From an uncultured Clostridia bacterium (GTDB lineage: Bacteria; Bacillota; Clostridia; TANB77; CAG-508): a stretch of DNA of 33,561 nucleotides. Below, one piece after another: positions 16,673-26,036 of the stretch. A model generated the notes under the pieces. It was not told the DNA's origin. It was given only the letters and a program-made list of their open reading frames with translations, and did not search any database. The number at the start of each line of letters is the position of its first letter. Position 1 is the stretch's first letter. Where the stretch lies: positions 1 through 33,561 of the forward strand of contig CALXKR010000003.1 in the NCBI GenBank assembly GCA_944388895.1, in the 5' to 3' direction. The position numbers were made by a program, and so were the translations under genes.

Positions 16673-17080
16673 CTATTCTTGTTCAGGTGGATGTATTAAT
16701 TTATTAAATTCTTCATCGTTTCTTAATTCTTCCGCCACATACATTTCTGCCCTTTTATCTTGCTTTATTGCTGCTAAAGCTATTTCTTTATCTCCTCTTA
16801 ACCTTTTACTTGCATATTTAAAAATTAAGCCTTTGTTAGTAACTGCTGTAAGTACAATTTCTTTATCATCTCTTAATTCTTCACTTGCATAATACAATAT
16901 TTGACCATCTTGTTTTACAGCCTCTAATATAAGTTCTTTATCTTCAAGCAATTTGTCTGAGCAATAAGCTAAAACCCACGTTGCCTTATCTTTTATAGCT
17001 TGCATCATAAATTCTTTATTGTCTGAATTTAACTCTGCATCTTCTATTCTATATTCTTTATCTTCTTGCTTTTCTTCCAT
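16673..17080 (-). CDS. DUF4116 repeat protein
   Basis: A 135-aa acidic protein made of about four tandem helical repeats of the DUF4116 type, each roughly 24 residues with the pattern 'DKE-hh-x-A-hh-x-x-x-hh-x-Y-A-S-x-x-L-R-x': KEFMMQAIKDKATWVLAYCS, KELILEAVKQDGQILYYAS, KEIVLTAVTNKGLIFKYAS and KEIALAAIKQDKRAEMYVA. The family is common in protists and gut bacteria and is thought to be a protein-protein interaction repeat; no function is known. It is probably the last gene of the ligA-side run. AGGAGG lies six bases upstream. Confidence 0.8.
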   Translation of the reverse strand: MEEKQEDKEYRIEDAELNSDNKEFMMQAIKDKATWVLAYCSDKLLEDKELILEAVKQDGQILYYASEELRDDKEIVLTAVTNKGLIFKYASKRLRGDKEIALAAIKQDKRAEMYVAEELRNDEEFNKLIHPPEQE

Positions 17081-17099
17081 AATGTCCTCCTATTTTTAG

Positions 17100-17351
17100 T
17101 TAGCTATTTTCTTGTTTATATTCTACTTCTTCCATAAACGGGAACATCTGTTTAATTGCTTTTAAAGTAATCATAGATTTTTCTTGTGCAGGATTCCTAC
17201 TCATTTGTTCAACTAGTTCTTGCATATAGCAGTTATCTCTAACTTTATAAATTACATATCTATTTCTAACATAATTAAATAATATTTTATATCCATCATC
17301 CAAATCTTTTGAAAATCTTTGAAATGTATATTTTCCATCCATTAGTAGCAT
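17100..17351 (-). CDS. Small conserved-looking protein of unknown function
   Basis: An 83-aa protein I do not recognise. It has no signal peptide or membrane segment; aromatic residues are frequent (YTFQRF, YKILFNYVRNRYVIYKV) and the C-terminal half looks helical (MITLKAIKQMFPFMEEVEY). AAAGG sits three bases before the ATG; a second ATG four codons in is possible. It lies 21 bases after ligA and 19 before the DUF4116 gene, all on one strand, so it is probably in the same transcript. Confidence 0.65.
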   Translation of the reverse strand: MLLMDGKYTFQRFSKDLDDGYKILFNYVRNRYVIYKVRDNCYMQELVEQMSRNPAQEKSMITLKAIKQMFPFMEEVEYKQENS

Positions 17352-17372
17352 TTTCCTTTCTTAATTTAGTTA

Positions 17373-19361
17373 TTATTTTATCATTTCTTCAAATTCTTGT
17401 TCAGATATTATTGTAACTCCTAATTTTTGAGCCTTATCGAGTTTACTTCCTGCATCTTCACCAGCTAGTACATAACTGGTTTTTTTAGAAACACTGCTAG
17501 ATGTCTTACCTCCAAATTTTTCTATTATTTCACTTGCTTGATCTCTAGAATATTTACTTAAAGCTCCAGTTAAAACAAATGTTTTTCCTTCAAATCTATT
17601 GTCTTCTGACATTTCTTGTAAATGATTGGTGTTAACACCTGCTTCTTTAAGTCTTTTTATTAAATCTAAAGTTTGTTCTTCTTTAAAAAAGTTATATATA
17701 CTGTCAGCAATAATTTCTCCAATGTCATCTTTCATGCTTAAAGATTCAGCAGTAGCATCCATAATATTCTCTAAGGTTCCATATTTTTTAGCAAGTACTT
17801 TTGCTAGTTTTTTTCCAACATGTCTAATGCCAAAGGCTGAAATTAAATTTTCTAAATCTCTATTTTTGCTTTCATTTATTGCATTTATAAGATTTTCTGC
17901 GAATTTTTTTCCATTCTTTTTTAATGAAGCAATATCATCTATTGTTAGTGAATATATATCTGCTATGTCTTTAATTAATTTTTTTTCTAATAATTGCTCA
18001 ACAATTTTATATCCCAAGCCATCAATATCCATTCCATCTTTTGAAGCAAAATGTACAATATTTCTTAGTGCCTTTGCACTACATTCTATTCCGGTACATC
18101 TAATCGCAGATTCTCCTGGTTCTCTTACTGCTGGTGCTCCACAAACGGGACAAATTTTAGGCATTTCAAAATCAATTTCGCTTCCATCTCTTTTTTCCTT
18201 TAATACATCAACAACTTCTGGTATAACGTCTCCTTGTTTTTGTATTACAACATGGTCTCCTATTTTTAGTCCTTTTTCTTTTATAAAATCTTCATTGTGA
18301 AGTGTTGTTTTTGAAATGGTTGATCCTGCAACTTTAACTGGTTCTAAGATAGCCATTGGAGTTATAACACCTGTTCTTCCTACTTGGCAAGTTATATCTT
18401 TTAAAATGGTTTCTTTCTTTTCAGGTGGATATTTATATGCAATAGCCCATTTAGGTACTTTGAAAGTTGAACCCAATTCCTGTCTGAATTTTAAATTATC
18501 TACTTTTATAACTGCACCATCAATTCCAAAAGTTAGTTCTTCTCTTTTGTCTCCAATTTCATTAATAGCATCAATAGCTTCTTTTATATTATGACAAAGT
18601 TTTCTAAATGGAACTACATTAAATCCTAGGCTCTCTAAATAATTTAATTCTTCCCAATGTGAATTAAATTCTTTTCCTTCTATTTTTTGAACATTAAAAA
18701 TATAAATATCTAATGGTCTTTTAGCTGTTATTTTTGCATTTAATTGTCTAAGTGATCCTGCTGCTGCATTTCTTGCATTTGCAAAAAGTGGTTCACCTAA
18801 AATTTCTCTTTCTTCATTAAGGGCTTCAAATTCTTTTTTACCAATAAAAACTTCTCCTCTAACAGTTATATCTATTGGTTCTTTTAATTTGTGTGGGATA
18901 CTTTTTATTGTTTTAGCATTTGCAGTAATTTCTTCGCCAACTTGTCCATCACCTCTAGTTGCTGCTTCTACTAAAATTCCTTTTTCATATTTTATTGCAC
19001 ATGACAAACCATCAATTTTAGTTTCAACGCAATAATTAAATTCTTCTCCATATTCTTTTGCCTTTTCATTTATTTTTTTGTCAAAATCATAAAGTTCTTC
19101 AAAAGAAAATATGTCTTGAAGACTTTGCAAAGGTACTTCGTGTGTAACCTTTGTAAAGTCCTCTCTTACATGACCTCCAACTTTTTGAGTTGGAGAATCT
19201 TTTGTTATATATTCCGGATTATTTTTTTCTAACTCCTTTAATTCGTTCATAAGCATATCATACTCATAATCTGATATTTCTGGCTTATCTTCATCATAAT
19301 ATTTTTTTGAATGATAATTTATAATTTTACGTAATTCTTCAATTCTTTCTTTTGCTTCCAT
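17373..19361 (-). CDS. ligA: NAD-dependent DNA ligase
   Basis: LigA seals nicks in replication and repair using NAD. From the ATG at 19361 it is 662 aa. Domains in order: Ia (about 1-65), the adenylation domain with the nucleotide-binding lysine in TKIDGLS (K115), an OB fold, the four-cysteine zinc finger (CPVCGAP...CTGIECS), helix-hairpin-helix repeats including AFGIRHVGKKLAKVLAKKYG, and a C-terminal BRCT domain (FEGKTFVLTGALSKYSRDQA). AAAGG is 12 bases before the chosen ATG; the frame stays open upstream to 19394, but those residues do not look like LigA. Confidence 0.96.
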   Translation of the reverse strand: MEAKERIEELRKIINYHSKKYYDEDKPEISDYEYDMLMNELKELEKNNPEYITKDSPTQKVGGHVREDFTKVTHEVPLQSLQDIFSFEELYDFDKKINEKAKEYGEEFNYCVETKIDGLSCAIKYEKGILVEAATRGDGQVGEEITANAKTIKSIPHKLKEPIDITVRGEVFIGKKEFEALNEEREILGEPLFANARNAAAGSLRQLNAKITAKRPLDIYIFNVQKIEGKEFNSHWEELNYLESLGFNVVPFRKLCHNIKEAIDAINEIGDKREELTFGIDGAVIKVDNLKFRQELGSTFKVPKWAIAYKYPPEKKETILKDITCQVGRTGVITPMAILEPVKVAGSTISKTTLHNEDFIKEKGLKIGDHVVIQKQGDVIPEVVDVLKEKRDGSEIDFEMPKICPVCGAPAVREPGESAIRCTGIECSAKALRNIVHFASKDGMDIDGLGYKIVEQLLEKKLIKDIADIYSLTIDDIASLKKNGKKFAENLINAINESKNRDLENLISAFGIRHVGKKLAKVLAKKYGTLENIMDATAESLSMKDDIGEIIADSIYNFFKEEQTLDLIKRLKEAGVNTNHLQEMSEDNRFEGKTFVLTGALSKYSRDQASEIIEKFGGKTSSSVSKKTSYVLAGEDAGSKLDKAQKLGVTIISEQEFEEMIK

Positions 19362-19417
19362 AACAATAAAATTCCTTTCTGGACTTACTCGCAAGTTATA
19401 TATTTTTTAATACTAAA

Positions 19418-20017
19418 TTATTTAGTATCTTTTAATAAATCTTTTCCACCTTTTAAATACTCATATCCCGAAAATATAGTTGCAATAACACATACTATCA
19501 TAAGTATAGTTACTATTAAGTTTAAAATAAATGGTATAACATCCATTTGTTTAACAAATATATCTCCAAATGAGTTAACATCAATAAAGGCTAAAATTAT
19601 AGCAATCATTTGGGTTACTGTTTTTAGTTTACCCCAAATGTTAGCTGGTATTACTTTTCCGTTTTGCTCTACTGCAATTAATCTATATCCAGAAACTGCA
19701 AATTCTCTTGTTATTATAATTATTGGTATCCAGGCAGGAAGTTTACCTGCCTCTACCAATATAAGCATTGCTGATATTACTAAAATTTTATCTGCAATAG
19801 GATCTAAAAACTTACCAAAGTTTGTTATTTGATTATTTTTTCTTGCTAGATATCCGTCTAGTTTATCTGTTAATGCTCCTATTATAAATACTAAGTCCAT
19901 AATAATGAATGTAAGAGGTATTCCATATACATCTACTGGAATATTAATAAAAGAAATTATCACAATTATAGGAACTAAAATCATTCTAAAAACTGTTAAT
20001 TTATTTGGTGTATTCAT
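19418..20017 (-). CDS. pgsA: CDP-diacylglycerol-glycerol-3-phosphate phosphatidyltransferase
   Basis: PgsA makes phosphatidylglycerophosphate, the first step to phosphatidylglycerol, at the membrane. The 199 aa have the CDP-alcohol phosphotransferase motif spread over ALTDKLDGYLARKNNQ and FGKFLDPIADK, giving the D-x2-D-G-x2-A-R-x8-G-x3-D-x3-D pattern at about 50-76. Five to six hydrophobic segments are visible. The start PNKLTVFRMILVP is typical. GGAGAG lies five bases before the ATG. The ligA-pgsA-UPF0182-ftsY run is tightly spaced and probably co-transcribed. Confidence 0.95.
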   Translation of the reverse strand: MNTPNKLTVFRMILVPIIVIISFINIPVDVYGIPLTFIIMDLVFIIGALTDKLDGYLARKNNQITNFGKFLDPIADKILVISAMLILVEAGKLPAWIPIIIITREFAVSGYRLIAVEQNGKVIPANIWGKLKTVTQMIAIILAFIDVNSFGDIFVKQMDVIPFILNLIVTILMIVCVIATIFSGYEYLKGGKDLLKDTK

Positions 20018-20038
20018 TATAACTCTCCTTGTAATTTA

Positions 20039-22885
20039 TTATCTTGTAGTATTTATTGTATTATTTTCTTCGCTGTTTATTACTTCATTTTCAGTTGTTA
20101 CATTTTTTTCTTTTACAACATTTTCTAATTGGTCAATTAATGTTGTTAGTGTTTGCATATCTTCTCCAAATAGTTTCCAATCTGAATTGCTACTTGAATT
20201 TTTTACATTATTGTGTGCTTTTATTATTTCATTTACTAAATCTTCTACATTATCTGGATTAGTTATATCTATATTCCCTGCTGATTTAGAAAGTAATTTA
20301 GATATTGCCTCATCTAAAGAGTTTCCTATTGCTATTTTGTTTCCAGAAGCTACAACTACTCTTTTTAGTGTAGGTTTTTGTTCAGTTGTTTCATTTAATA
20401 ATTGTTGATAAATAGGTTCTACATATAAAATTGTATTATTTATTGGAACTGCTAACAATGCTTTTGTAATTTTAGTTCCACTAACGTTTAAACTTGCAAT
20501 ATCTGTTGAAATAGTTTCATCTTGATTTATTTGAGTTTCTATTTGCATTGGTCCTAAAACATTACTGTCTGCTGGGAATTCATATATTTCTAATTTTGGT
20601 GTTCCATTTTCATATGTTCCTACCATGTATGAAATCATATTTTGTTTTCCATAAGGTGTAAAAGGAATTACTAATCCTAGTTTTTCTTTATCAGAATTTG
20701 GTACTTTTACCATTGTATAATAGCTTTCCATCTCTGAAGCTGTTTTTCCATTGCTATTTGATTTAGCTATTTGCCAAATATCATTACCTCTATATAACAC
20801 TTCTGGTTGAATATTATGATATTTTTGAACTAACTTAGATTGTATATCATATAAGTATTTAGGATATACAAAGTGTTTACTAATATCTTCTGGTATCGCT
20901 TCGTCTTTTGATACAAAAAGTTCTGGATACATGTTGTTATAAGCCATTGCAATTGGATCTGTTCTATCTGTAATATAAAATTTCATACTTCCATCAAAAG
21001 CATTAACAATTACTTTTACAGAATTTCGTATATAGTTAATTGTTTCTCCATTTTCTAACAATGTTTGTTGAGAAAATGGATAACTATTTGATGTTGTATA
21101 TGCGTCAATTACCCAATATTGGTTTCCTGAGTCATCAACTACCAAATAAGGATTTTCATCATATTTTAAATATGGCATAATTAATTTTGCGCGTTTCAAA
21201 ACATTTCTGTTAGTTATTATTTTACTTTCATCTGATACACTTCCTGAAAAAGCTAATTTTAAATCTCCTTCTTTAATTCCTAATATTAATCTATCCCAGA
21301 AGTTTAAATTCAAACCAGCATTTCCTGTATAGTGATATTCTTCTTCTTCTCCGCTTTCTATATTTAAGTAATCAAATTCTGAACTATTTTCATTATTTAT
21401 AACTATTGCATCATTTGTTTCTAAACCAAAGTATATTCTAGGTTCTTTTATAGAAATTGGTGAATTTGATGTATCTCCAAACTCTTTTTGAATATTTACT
21501 AAATTACCACTTTCATCTGTAGAACCTGCTAGTGTAATAACAGAACCATAACCATGAGTATATTCATAAGTTTTATTTGAATATGTTGTATTATTATTTG
21601 ATATTTCTCTTGGAGTAACATATACAAGTGTAGGTTTATCGTTTATATTATATTCTTCTATTTGAGTACTTCTAAAAGTATAATATCCTTTTGCTGTTTG
21701 TGAACTTTGTAAATCTTGTAAAACATTGCTGTTACTTACTATAGCTACATTTTCTATTACATTTTTGTTTTCACTTATTTCATTATTTGTAATTGTTCCA
21801 CTATATGAAATGTTTTGTTCGTCAACATTTATACCATACGCAATTTTAGTTTGTTTAATATTTTCTCTTATATAATCTTGGTTTTTGTCTAATTCATTTG
21901 ATCCAACAAAAATTAATTGATATCCAGCAAGTACTACTGCAAGAATAACCAAGTATACAGGAACTATTAAAACATTTCCTACTACTCTTCTTGTACTTTT
22001 ATCTTTCATAGCTTTATATGCTCTAAATACAGAAATAACAGTAAGAATAGCTAATATTACATATCCCCAAAGTTTAACAGTTACATCTGAAATGTTTGCA
22101 CCAAATAAAGAATAAGTTGTTGCATCATTTAGTTCAATGTTTAAGAATTTCTCGTTTCCTATATTTTGAACCATTGAGAAGAATACTATTAATCCTAAAA
22201 GAATAGCAATTAATTTAATTCTTGAACCCAATTTTCCAAGTAAGTCACATTTTTTTATAGATTCACGTTCAACTCCATCAAAGCTAATATTAAGTACAAT
22301 AAGTGAATATGCTACTGCATATACAATAGTTGCAACAACAACTACTAATAAATACATTAACACAAAATTAATTAATGGTCTTTGGAACATAAAATATGAT
22401 ATGTCTAATCCAAAAACAAAATCCGTTGTTCCAAACTTTGAATTACTAAAACATAATAAAATGTTATTAAGTAACATTTGTGTAGTTGCTAAACTTCCCA
22501 CTAAGGCAATTACAAAAGATACAGATTTATTTGGAAATTTTGGCATTTCCTTTTTTTCATCGTCAAAAAATATTTTTAAGCCTTTTCTAATTGTTCTATT
22601 TGTAAAATAGAAAGCACAATAAAGAAATGCAAAATTTATAACAAATGTAATTGCATTATATGTGATGTTTTTCCAAAAAGCTGTTAAATATACCTCTCCT
22701 ATTCCTTTTACTTCTAAGTAACTACCTTTTATATAAACATATGTTGCTATAAAAGCAAAAAGTACAACCGCTAAAACAATAATAGTTCTTTTTCTAGCTT
22801 TCTTTGTAATATTTTTTTCTTTTTCATTATTATTTGTTGTTACTTCTTTTTTGTTATTGTCTATTTTTTTATTTTCTTTACTCAA
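20039..22885 (-). CDS. UPF0182 family large membrane protein
   Basis: A 948-aa UPF0182 (COG1615) protein. The N-terminal third has about seven membrane helices (from IIVLAVVLFAFIATYVYIKG at about 34-53 to a last one near 310-330). The rest is a large extracytoplasmic domain with family segments such as YIRENIKQTKIAYGI, TLVYVTPREIS, LIMPYLKYDENPYLVVDD, YWVIDAYTTSNSYPFS and VYPKYLYDIQSKLVQKYH. The acidic Asn/Thr-rich tail is probably disordered. The function is unknown in any organism. The start is TTG, seven bases after AAAGGTG. Confidence 0.93.
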   Translation of the reverse strand: MSKENKKIDNNKKEVTTNNNEKEKNITKKARKRTIIVLAVVLFAFIATYVYIKGSYLEVKGIGEVYLTAFWKNITYNAITFVINFAFLYCAFYFTNRTIRKGLKIFFDDEKKEMPKFPNKSVSFVIALVGSLATTQMLLNNILLCFSNSKFGTTDFVFGLDISYFMFQRPLINFVLMYLLVVVVATIVYAVAYSLIVLNISFDGVERESIKKCDLLGKLGSRIKLIAILLGLIVFFSMVQNIGNEKFLNIELNDATTYSLFGANISDVTVKLWGYVILAILTVISVFRAYKAMKDKSTRRVVGNVLIVPVYLVILAVVLAGYQLIFVGSNELDKNQDYIRENIKQTKIAYGINVDEQNISYSGTITNNEISENKNVIENVAIVSNSNVLQDLQSSQTAKGYYTFRSTQIEEYNINDKPTLVYVTPREISNNNTTYSNKTYEYTHGYGSVITLAGSTDESGNLVNIQKEFGDTSNSPISIKEPRIYFGLETNDAIVINNENSSEFDYLNIESGEEEEYHYTGNAGLNLNFWDRLILGIKEGDLKLAFSGSVSDESKIITNRNVLKRAKLIMPYLKYDENPYLVVDDSGNQYWVIDAYTTSNSYPFSQQTLLENGETINYIRNSVKVIVNAFDGSMKFYITDRTDPIAMAYNNMYPELFVSKDEAIPEDISKHFVYPKYLYDIQSKLVQKYHNIQPEVLYRGNDIWQIAKSNSNGKTASEMESYYTMVKVPNSDKEKLGLVIPFTPYGKQNMISYMVGTYENGTPKLEIYEFPADSNVLGPMQIETQINQDETISTDIASLNVSGTKITKALLAVPINNTILYVEPIYQQLLNETTEQKPTLKRVVVASGNKIAIGNSLDEAISKLLSKSAGNIDITNPDNVEDLVNEIIKAHNNVKNSSSNSDWKLFGEDMQTLTTLIDQLENVVKEKNVTTENEVINSEENNTINTTR

Positions 22886-22901
22886 TTTATATCACCTTTC
22901 T

Positions 22902-23780
22902 TTATATTATTGCATCTATAAATTCTTTACTATTAAATTGTTCCATATCATCTATTTGTTCTCCTATTCCTATAAATTTAATAGGAATTTTATTCTCTTG
23001 TACTATACCAATAACAACTCCACCTTTTGCAGTACCATCTAATTTTGTTAAAACTAATCCTGTAATTCCAGTTGTTTCTTTAAATGACTTTACTTGTGAA
23101 ATTGCATTTTGTCCTGTAGATGCATCTAATACCAAAAGCGTTTCTTTTGAGCTATTAGGCAATTCTCTATCAATTACTCTTTTTATTTTTTCTAATTCAT
23201 CCATTAAGTATTTTTTATTTTGTAATCTTCCTGCTGTATCACAAATTAAAACATCTGCATTTTCATTTTTTGCAACTTTAATTGCATCAAATATTACTGA
23301 TGCTGGATCAACACCTTCTGGTCCTTTTACTATTTGTACTCCAGCTCTGTTTGCCCATACTTCAAGTTGTTCAACTGCTGCTGCTCTAAATGTGTCTCCT
23401 GCTGCTACAATTACTTTTTTTCCTTCTTTTACAAGCTTATTTGCTATTTTTCCTATTGAAGTTGTTTTTCCTGCTCCATTTACTCCTACCATTAAAATAA
23501 CAGCTGGAGTATTATCTAAGTCTAAATCTGATTTTTCTGAATCTAGTATATTTGCAATTTCATCTCTTAAAGCTTGTCTTACTTCTTCTGCTTCTTTTAA
23601 ATTATCTTTTTTAATTTTTTGTCTAAGATTTTCTATTATATTTTCTGTAGTTTCCATTCCTACATCTGCAATTATTAATTTTTCTTCTAATTCTTCTAGT
23701 AAATTTTCATCTACTTTTGTAAAGCTAAATACTTGTTTAGTTTTAGCTAGTCCTTGCTTTAATTTATCAAAAAATCCCAT
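22902..23780 (-). CDS. ftsY: Signal recognition particle receptor FtsY
   Basis: FtsY is the SRP receptor GTPase that hands ribosome-nascent chains to the Sec translocon. The 292 aa lack the long acidic A domain, as usual in Gram-positives. The N domain helices (1-90) are followed by the G domain: VGVNGAGKTTSIGKIA (P-loop, about 98-113), AAGDTFRAAAVEQL, LICDTAGRLQNKKYLMDEL, VLDASTGQNA and VLTKLDGTAKGGVV. AAAGG lies before the ATG. It heads the gene run ftsY, UPF0182, pgsA, ligA and probably two small genes. Confidence 0.97.
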   Translation of the reverse strand: MGFFDKLKQGLAKTKQVFSFTKVDENLLEELEEKLIIADVGMETTENIIENLRQKIKKDNLKEAEEVRQALRDEIANILDSEKSDLDLDNTPAVILMVGVNGAGKTTSIGKIANKLVKEGKKVIVAAGDTFRAAAVEQLEVWANRAGVQIVKGPEGVDPASVIFDAIKVAKNENADVLICDTAGRLQNKKYLMDELEKIKRVIDRELPNSSKETLLVLDASTGQNAISQVKSFKETTGITGLVLTKLDGTAKGGVVIGIVQENKIPIKFIGIGEQIDDMEQFNSKEFIDAII

Positions 23781-23820
23781 GTTTTTTCCTTTCTTATTAA
23801 TTTAGATTTTTTCATTTAAT

Positions 23821-23826
23821 ATTGTA
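23821..23826 (-). promoter_or_regulatory. Possible ftsY -10 (extended)
   Basis: TACAAT preceded by TG and one base (extended -10) lies 40 bases before the ftsY ATG on the minus strand. No good -35 is seen, so this is tentative. Confidence 0.35.
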
Positions 23827-23929
23827 GCATAAATTTTGTAAAAAGTATACTAGTATAGGTAATTTTTATAAAATTGTACAGGTATAATTTAATACAATAT
23901 TTATCATATTTTTTATCGCGACATATAGT

Positions 23930-23960
23930 AATCTCCCCCGGGGCTGACCCGGGGGAGATT
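23930..23960. terminator. GC-rich hairpin, probably the original tRNA terminator
   Basis: A perfect 13-bp stem (AATCTCCCCCGGG and complement) with a 5-base loop, far richer in G and C than its surroundings. It lies 60-90 bases past the 3' end of the truncated tRNA-Thr, so it probably ended that transcript. The T-tract is poor on both strands. The rest of the gene-free stretch 23,806-24,175 holds the ftsY promoter region and the attachment site. Confidence 0.55.
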
Positions 23961-24018
23961 TATAATACTCCTTAAAGCAATTTTAAAATTAAAACTTAAT
24001 TTTAAACCAAAACGTGGT

Positions 24019-24065
24019 TGGAGCCACCAGCGAGAATCGAACTCGCGACCTACAGGTTACGAACC
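24019..24065 (-). pseudogene. 3' half of a tRNA-Thr(CGU), candidate attachment site
   Basis: On the minus strand this reads GG-TTCGTAA-CCTGT (anticodon loop and 3' stem), AGGTC, a perfect T-arm GCGAG/CTCGC and acceptor TGGTGGC-TCCA. Everything upstream of GG is missing: no 5' anticodon stem, D-arm or 5' acceptor strand. Truncation at the anticodon loop next to an integrase gene is the mark of tRNA-targeted tyrosine-recombinase integration, where the displaced 3' half stays at one end of the element. This makes 24,057-24,063 the likely crossover and puts the element to the right. Confidence 0.85.
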
Positions 24066-24175
24066 AATAGGTATTGTTTTTAGCTCGCATATAAATATTT
24101 TTTTATTTCAGTCGCTAAAGTTATTCATATTAGTGACTTTTATCATATCACATAATTAAAATTTTATCTACCTTT

Positions 24176-25489
24176 TTATGCAATTTTTCTAATAATTCTG
24201 ATTTTTCCCTTTATTTTCCCTTTATAAATAATTGGTGTTTTCTTTTCTTCTTTCAGGATATTATTCTTATAAAATTCTTCTATTTTTTTATTTTCTTCTT
24301 TTTCAAATTCAATTAATAAATGGGTATATCTATCTGTCATTCTTGAAGTTGAATGTCCTAATAATTTTTGCAAATATTTTACAGAAATTCCAGCTTCTAA
24401 ACATCTTGTAGCAAAGGTATGTCTTAATTGATGTACTCCTATATGTCTAAATCCAATCTGTTTTAAATATCTACTTAATTTTGTCCATAAAAAATCTGCT
24501 TTAATTCTATTGCCTTTGCTTGTCAAAAAAAGAGGTTTTCCCTTAAGTTCTGCTATAGACTTTATGTTATTAACTTTCATATATTCTTCTCTATATTTTT
24601 TTAATAACTCATATGCTCCAAATAGCATTGGTATTTTTCTTACACTACTCTCTGTTTTCAAATCACTTTCTTCAACTGTATTTTTTTGTCTTTTTAATTC
24701 TTCAGTGAATAGTGCAGTACAAACTAAACCATTTCTAACCATTACTATTCTATTTTTAAAATCTATATCATCCCAGTCAGAACCTGCTGCTTCACTTGCT
24801 CTTTCTCCTGTTTTTAGTAAAAACAAATAAACTGTAAATTCATATTTATGTGCAAGTAAATTTTCAAATTCTCTTTGTTCTTCTCTTGACATTATTTCTG
24901 GTTCTTTAACTCTTAATTTAGGTGGATCTACTTTTTGCACACAATTACTTTTTAATAAATTATTTTTTATTGCCGCTTCAAAAGCCATATTTAGAACACA
25001 ATATGTATCTTTTATTGTTTTAGGTGCTAACTGTTTTTTAGTAGTTTTACATTGTCCTGTTTTCATTTTAGTCAATATTTGTTGAATATGAATAGGTTGT
25101 ATCTTTTGTAATTCATATTTTCCTATTTCAGGAACAATATATTTTGTGATTGCAATAATATAGGAACTTAAAGTGTTATTATTGACTACTCCTCTTTTAT
25201 ATGTATTTATCCACTTTTTTAGCCATTCTTCTACAGTTATGTTATTACTTAAAATATAAGAATTATTTTCAGATTCATTTTTTATTTGAGCCATTTTTTG
25301 AATAACTACTCTTTTATCCTTGTCGCTGACAGATACTTGTTTTTTTATTCCATCAATTTCTATTGTAACTCTTCCTTCATATGAGTTACCTTTTTTTCTA
25401 ATTGACCCTTCGCCTTTATTTCTTCTTTTCACATCACCTAATTTCTTTTTACTCTTTTTTTCTTTTATATCATTTTTTTCTTTACTCAC
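24176..25489 (-). CDS. Tyrosine integrase, Tn916-like
   Basis: A 437-aa site-specific recombinase that would insert and excise the element. It has a basic N-terminal arm-binding domain (GEGSIRKKGNSYEGRVTIE), a SAM-like core-binding domain (TVEEWLKKWI...) and a catalytic domain with all key residues: R in LKTGERASEAAG, K near RKIPM, H-R in GVHQLRHTFATR, H in LLGHSTSRM and the nucleophile Y in DRYTHLL. I chose the GTG at 25487-25489, six bases after GAGGTG; an upstream ATG at 25552 lacks a site. Its stop is 110 bases from the truncated tRNA, as expected for an integrase beside its attachment site. Confidence 0.93.
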   Translation of the reverse strand: MSKEKNDIKEKKSKKKLGDVKRRNKGEGSIRKKGNSYEGRVTIEIDGIKKQVSVSDKDKRVVIQKMAQIKNESENNSYILSNNITVEEWLKKWINTYKRGVVNNNTLSSYIIAITKYIVPEIGKYELQKIQPIHIQQILTKMKTGQCKTTKKQLAPKTIKDTYCVLNMAFEAAIKNNLLKSNCVQKVDPPKLRVKEPEIMSREEQREFENLLAHKYEFTVYLFLLKTGERASEAAGSDWDDIDFKNRIVMVRNGLVCTALFTEELKRQKNTVEESDLKTESSVRKIPMLFGAYELLKKYREEYMKVNNIKSIAELKGKPLFLTSKGNRIKADFLWTKLSRYLKQIGFRHIGVHQLRHTFATRCLEAGISVKYLQKLLGHSTSRMTDRYTHLLIEFEKEENKKIEEFYKNNILKEEKKTPIIYKGKIKGKIRIIRKIA

Positions 25490-25589
25490 TAAAATCACCT
25501 CGTAAATATGTTTTAGTAGAGTTAGAATATATTTGTACTTATTATTATACATCTATTCTTCTACTAAAAAAAGCTCAAAAAAAATTTTT

Positions 25590-25994
25590 TTAATATTTAA
25601 TAAAATTCCCTATATTCTTGGTCATCCAGTCATTTATTCCTAATTTATTTATTAAAATTCTTCTCTTAAATTTCACACATGGGAAATCAGGCAATTTTAC
25701 GAGTTCGGCAACTAACTGTTTACTTACTCCTAAATATTCTGCACATTCTTCTATAGTCATTCCTATTTTTTCAATCCCTGTATTTATTGTTATTTTATTT
25801 TTTCCTTCTTTTATTAATATTTCTTTCATTAGTTTCATTAACATATTCTCATCTTTATATACTTCAAACATAGTTCTTATTTCTTCAATTACATCTTCAA
25901 CTGTTCTCTCTTTATTAGCACTATGAAAAATGCTATGAAATGCCATTACTATATAGCCTATACAGCATTCTCTGTTTATATAAATTCTTTCCAT
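25590..25994 (-). CDS. Excisionase-like DNA-binding protein
   Basis: A 134-aa protein upstream of the integrase in the same direction. The C-terminal half (about 80-128) is a winged helix of the excisionase type: MTIEECAEYLGVSKQLVAEL, then LPDFPCVKFKRRILINKLG and a closing INDWMTKN helix, the layout of Tn916-like Xis proteins. The N-terminal half (1-75) is extra relative to Xis and unrecognised; it has two cysteines and charged helices and may regulate excision or bind a partner. GGAGG lies nine bases before the ATG. Confidence 0.75.
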   Translation of the reverse strand: MERIYINRECCIGYIVMAFHSIFHSANKERTVEDVIEEIRTMFEVYKDENMLMKLMKEILIKEGKNKITINTGIEKIGMTIEECAEYLGVSKQLVAELVKLPDFPCVKFKRRILINKLGINDWMTKNIGNFIKY

Positions 25995-26036
25995 ATTTTT
26001 ATTCCTCCATTATAAAAAGCCAGTATATAACCTGAC

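Noticed and set aside
17626-18300. 224-codon plus-strand frame over ligA
   Set aside because: Antisense shadow of a clear gene.
22834-23805. 323-codon plus-strand frame over ftsY
   Set aside because: Antisense shadow of ftsY, though long; no domain recognised.
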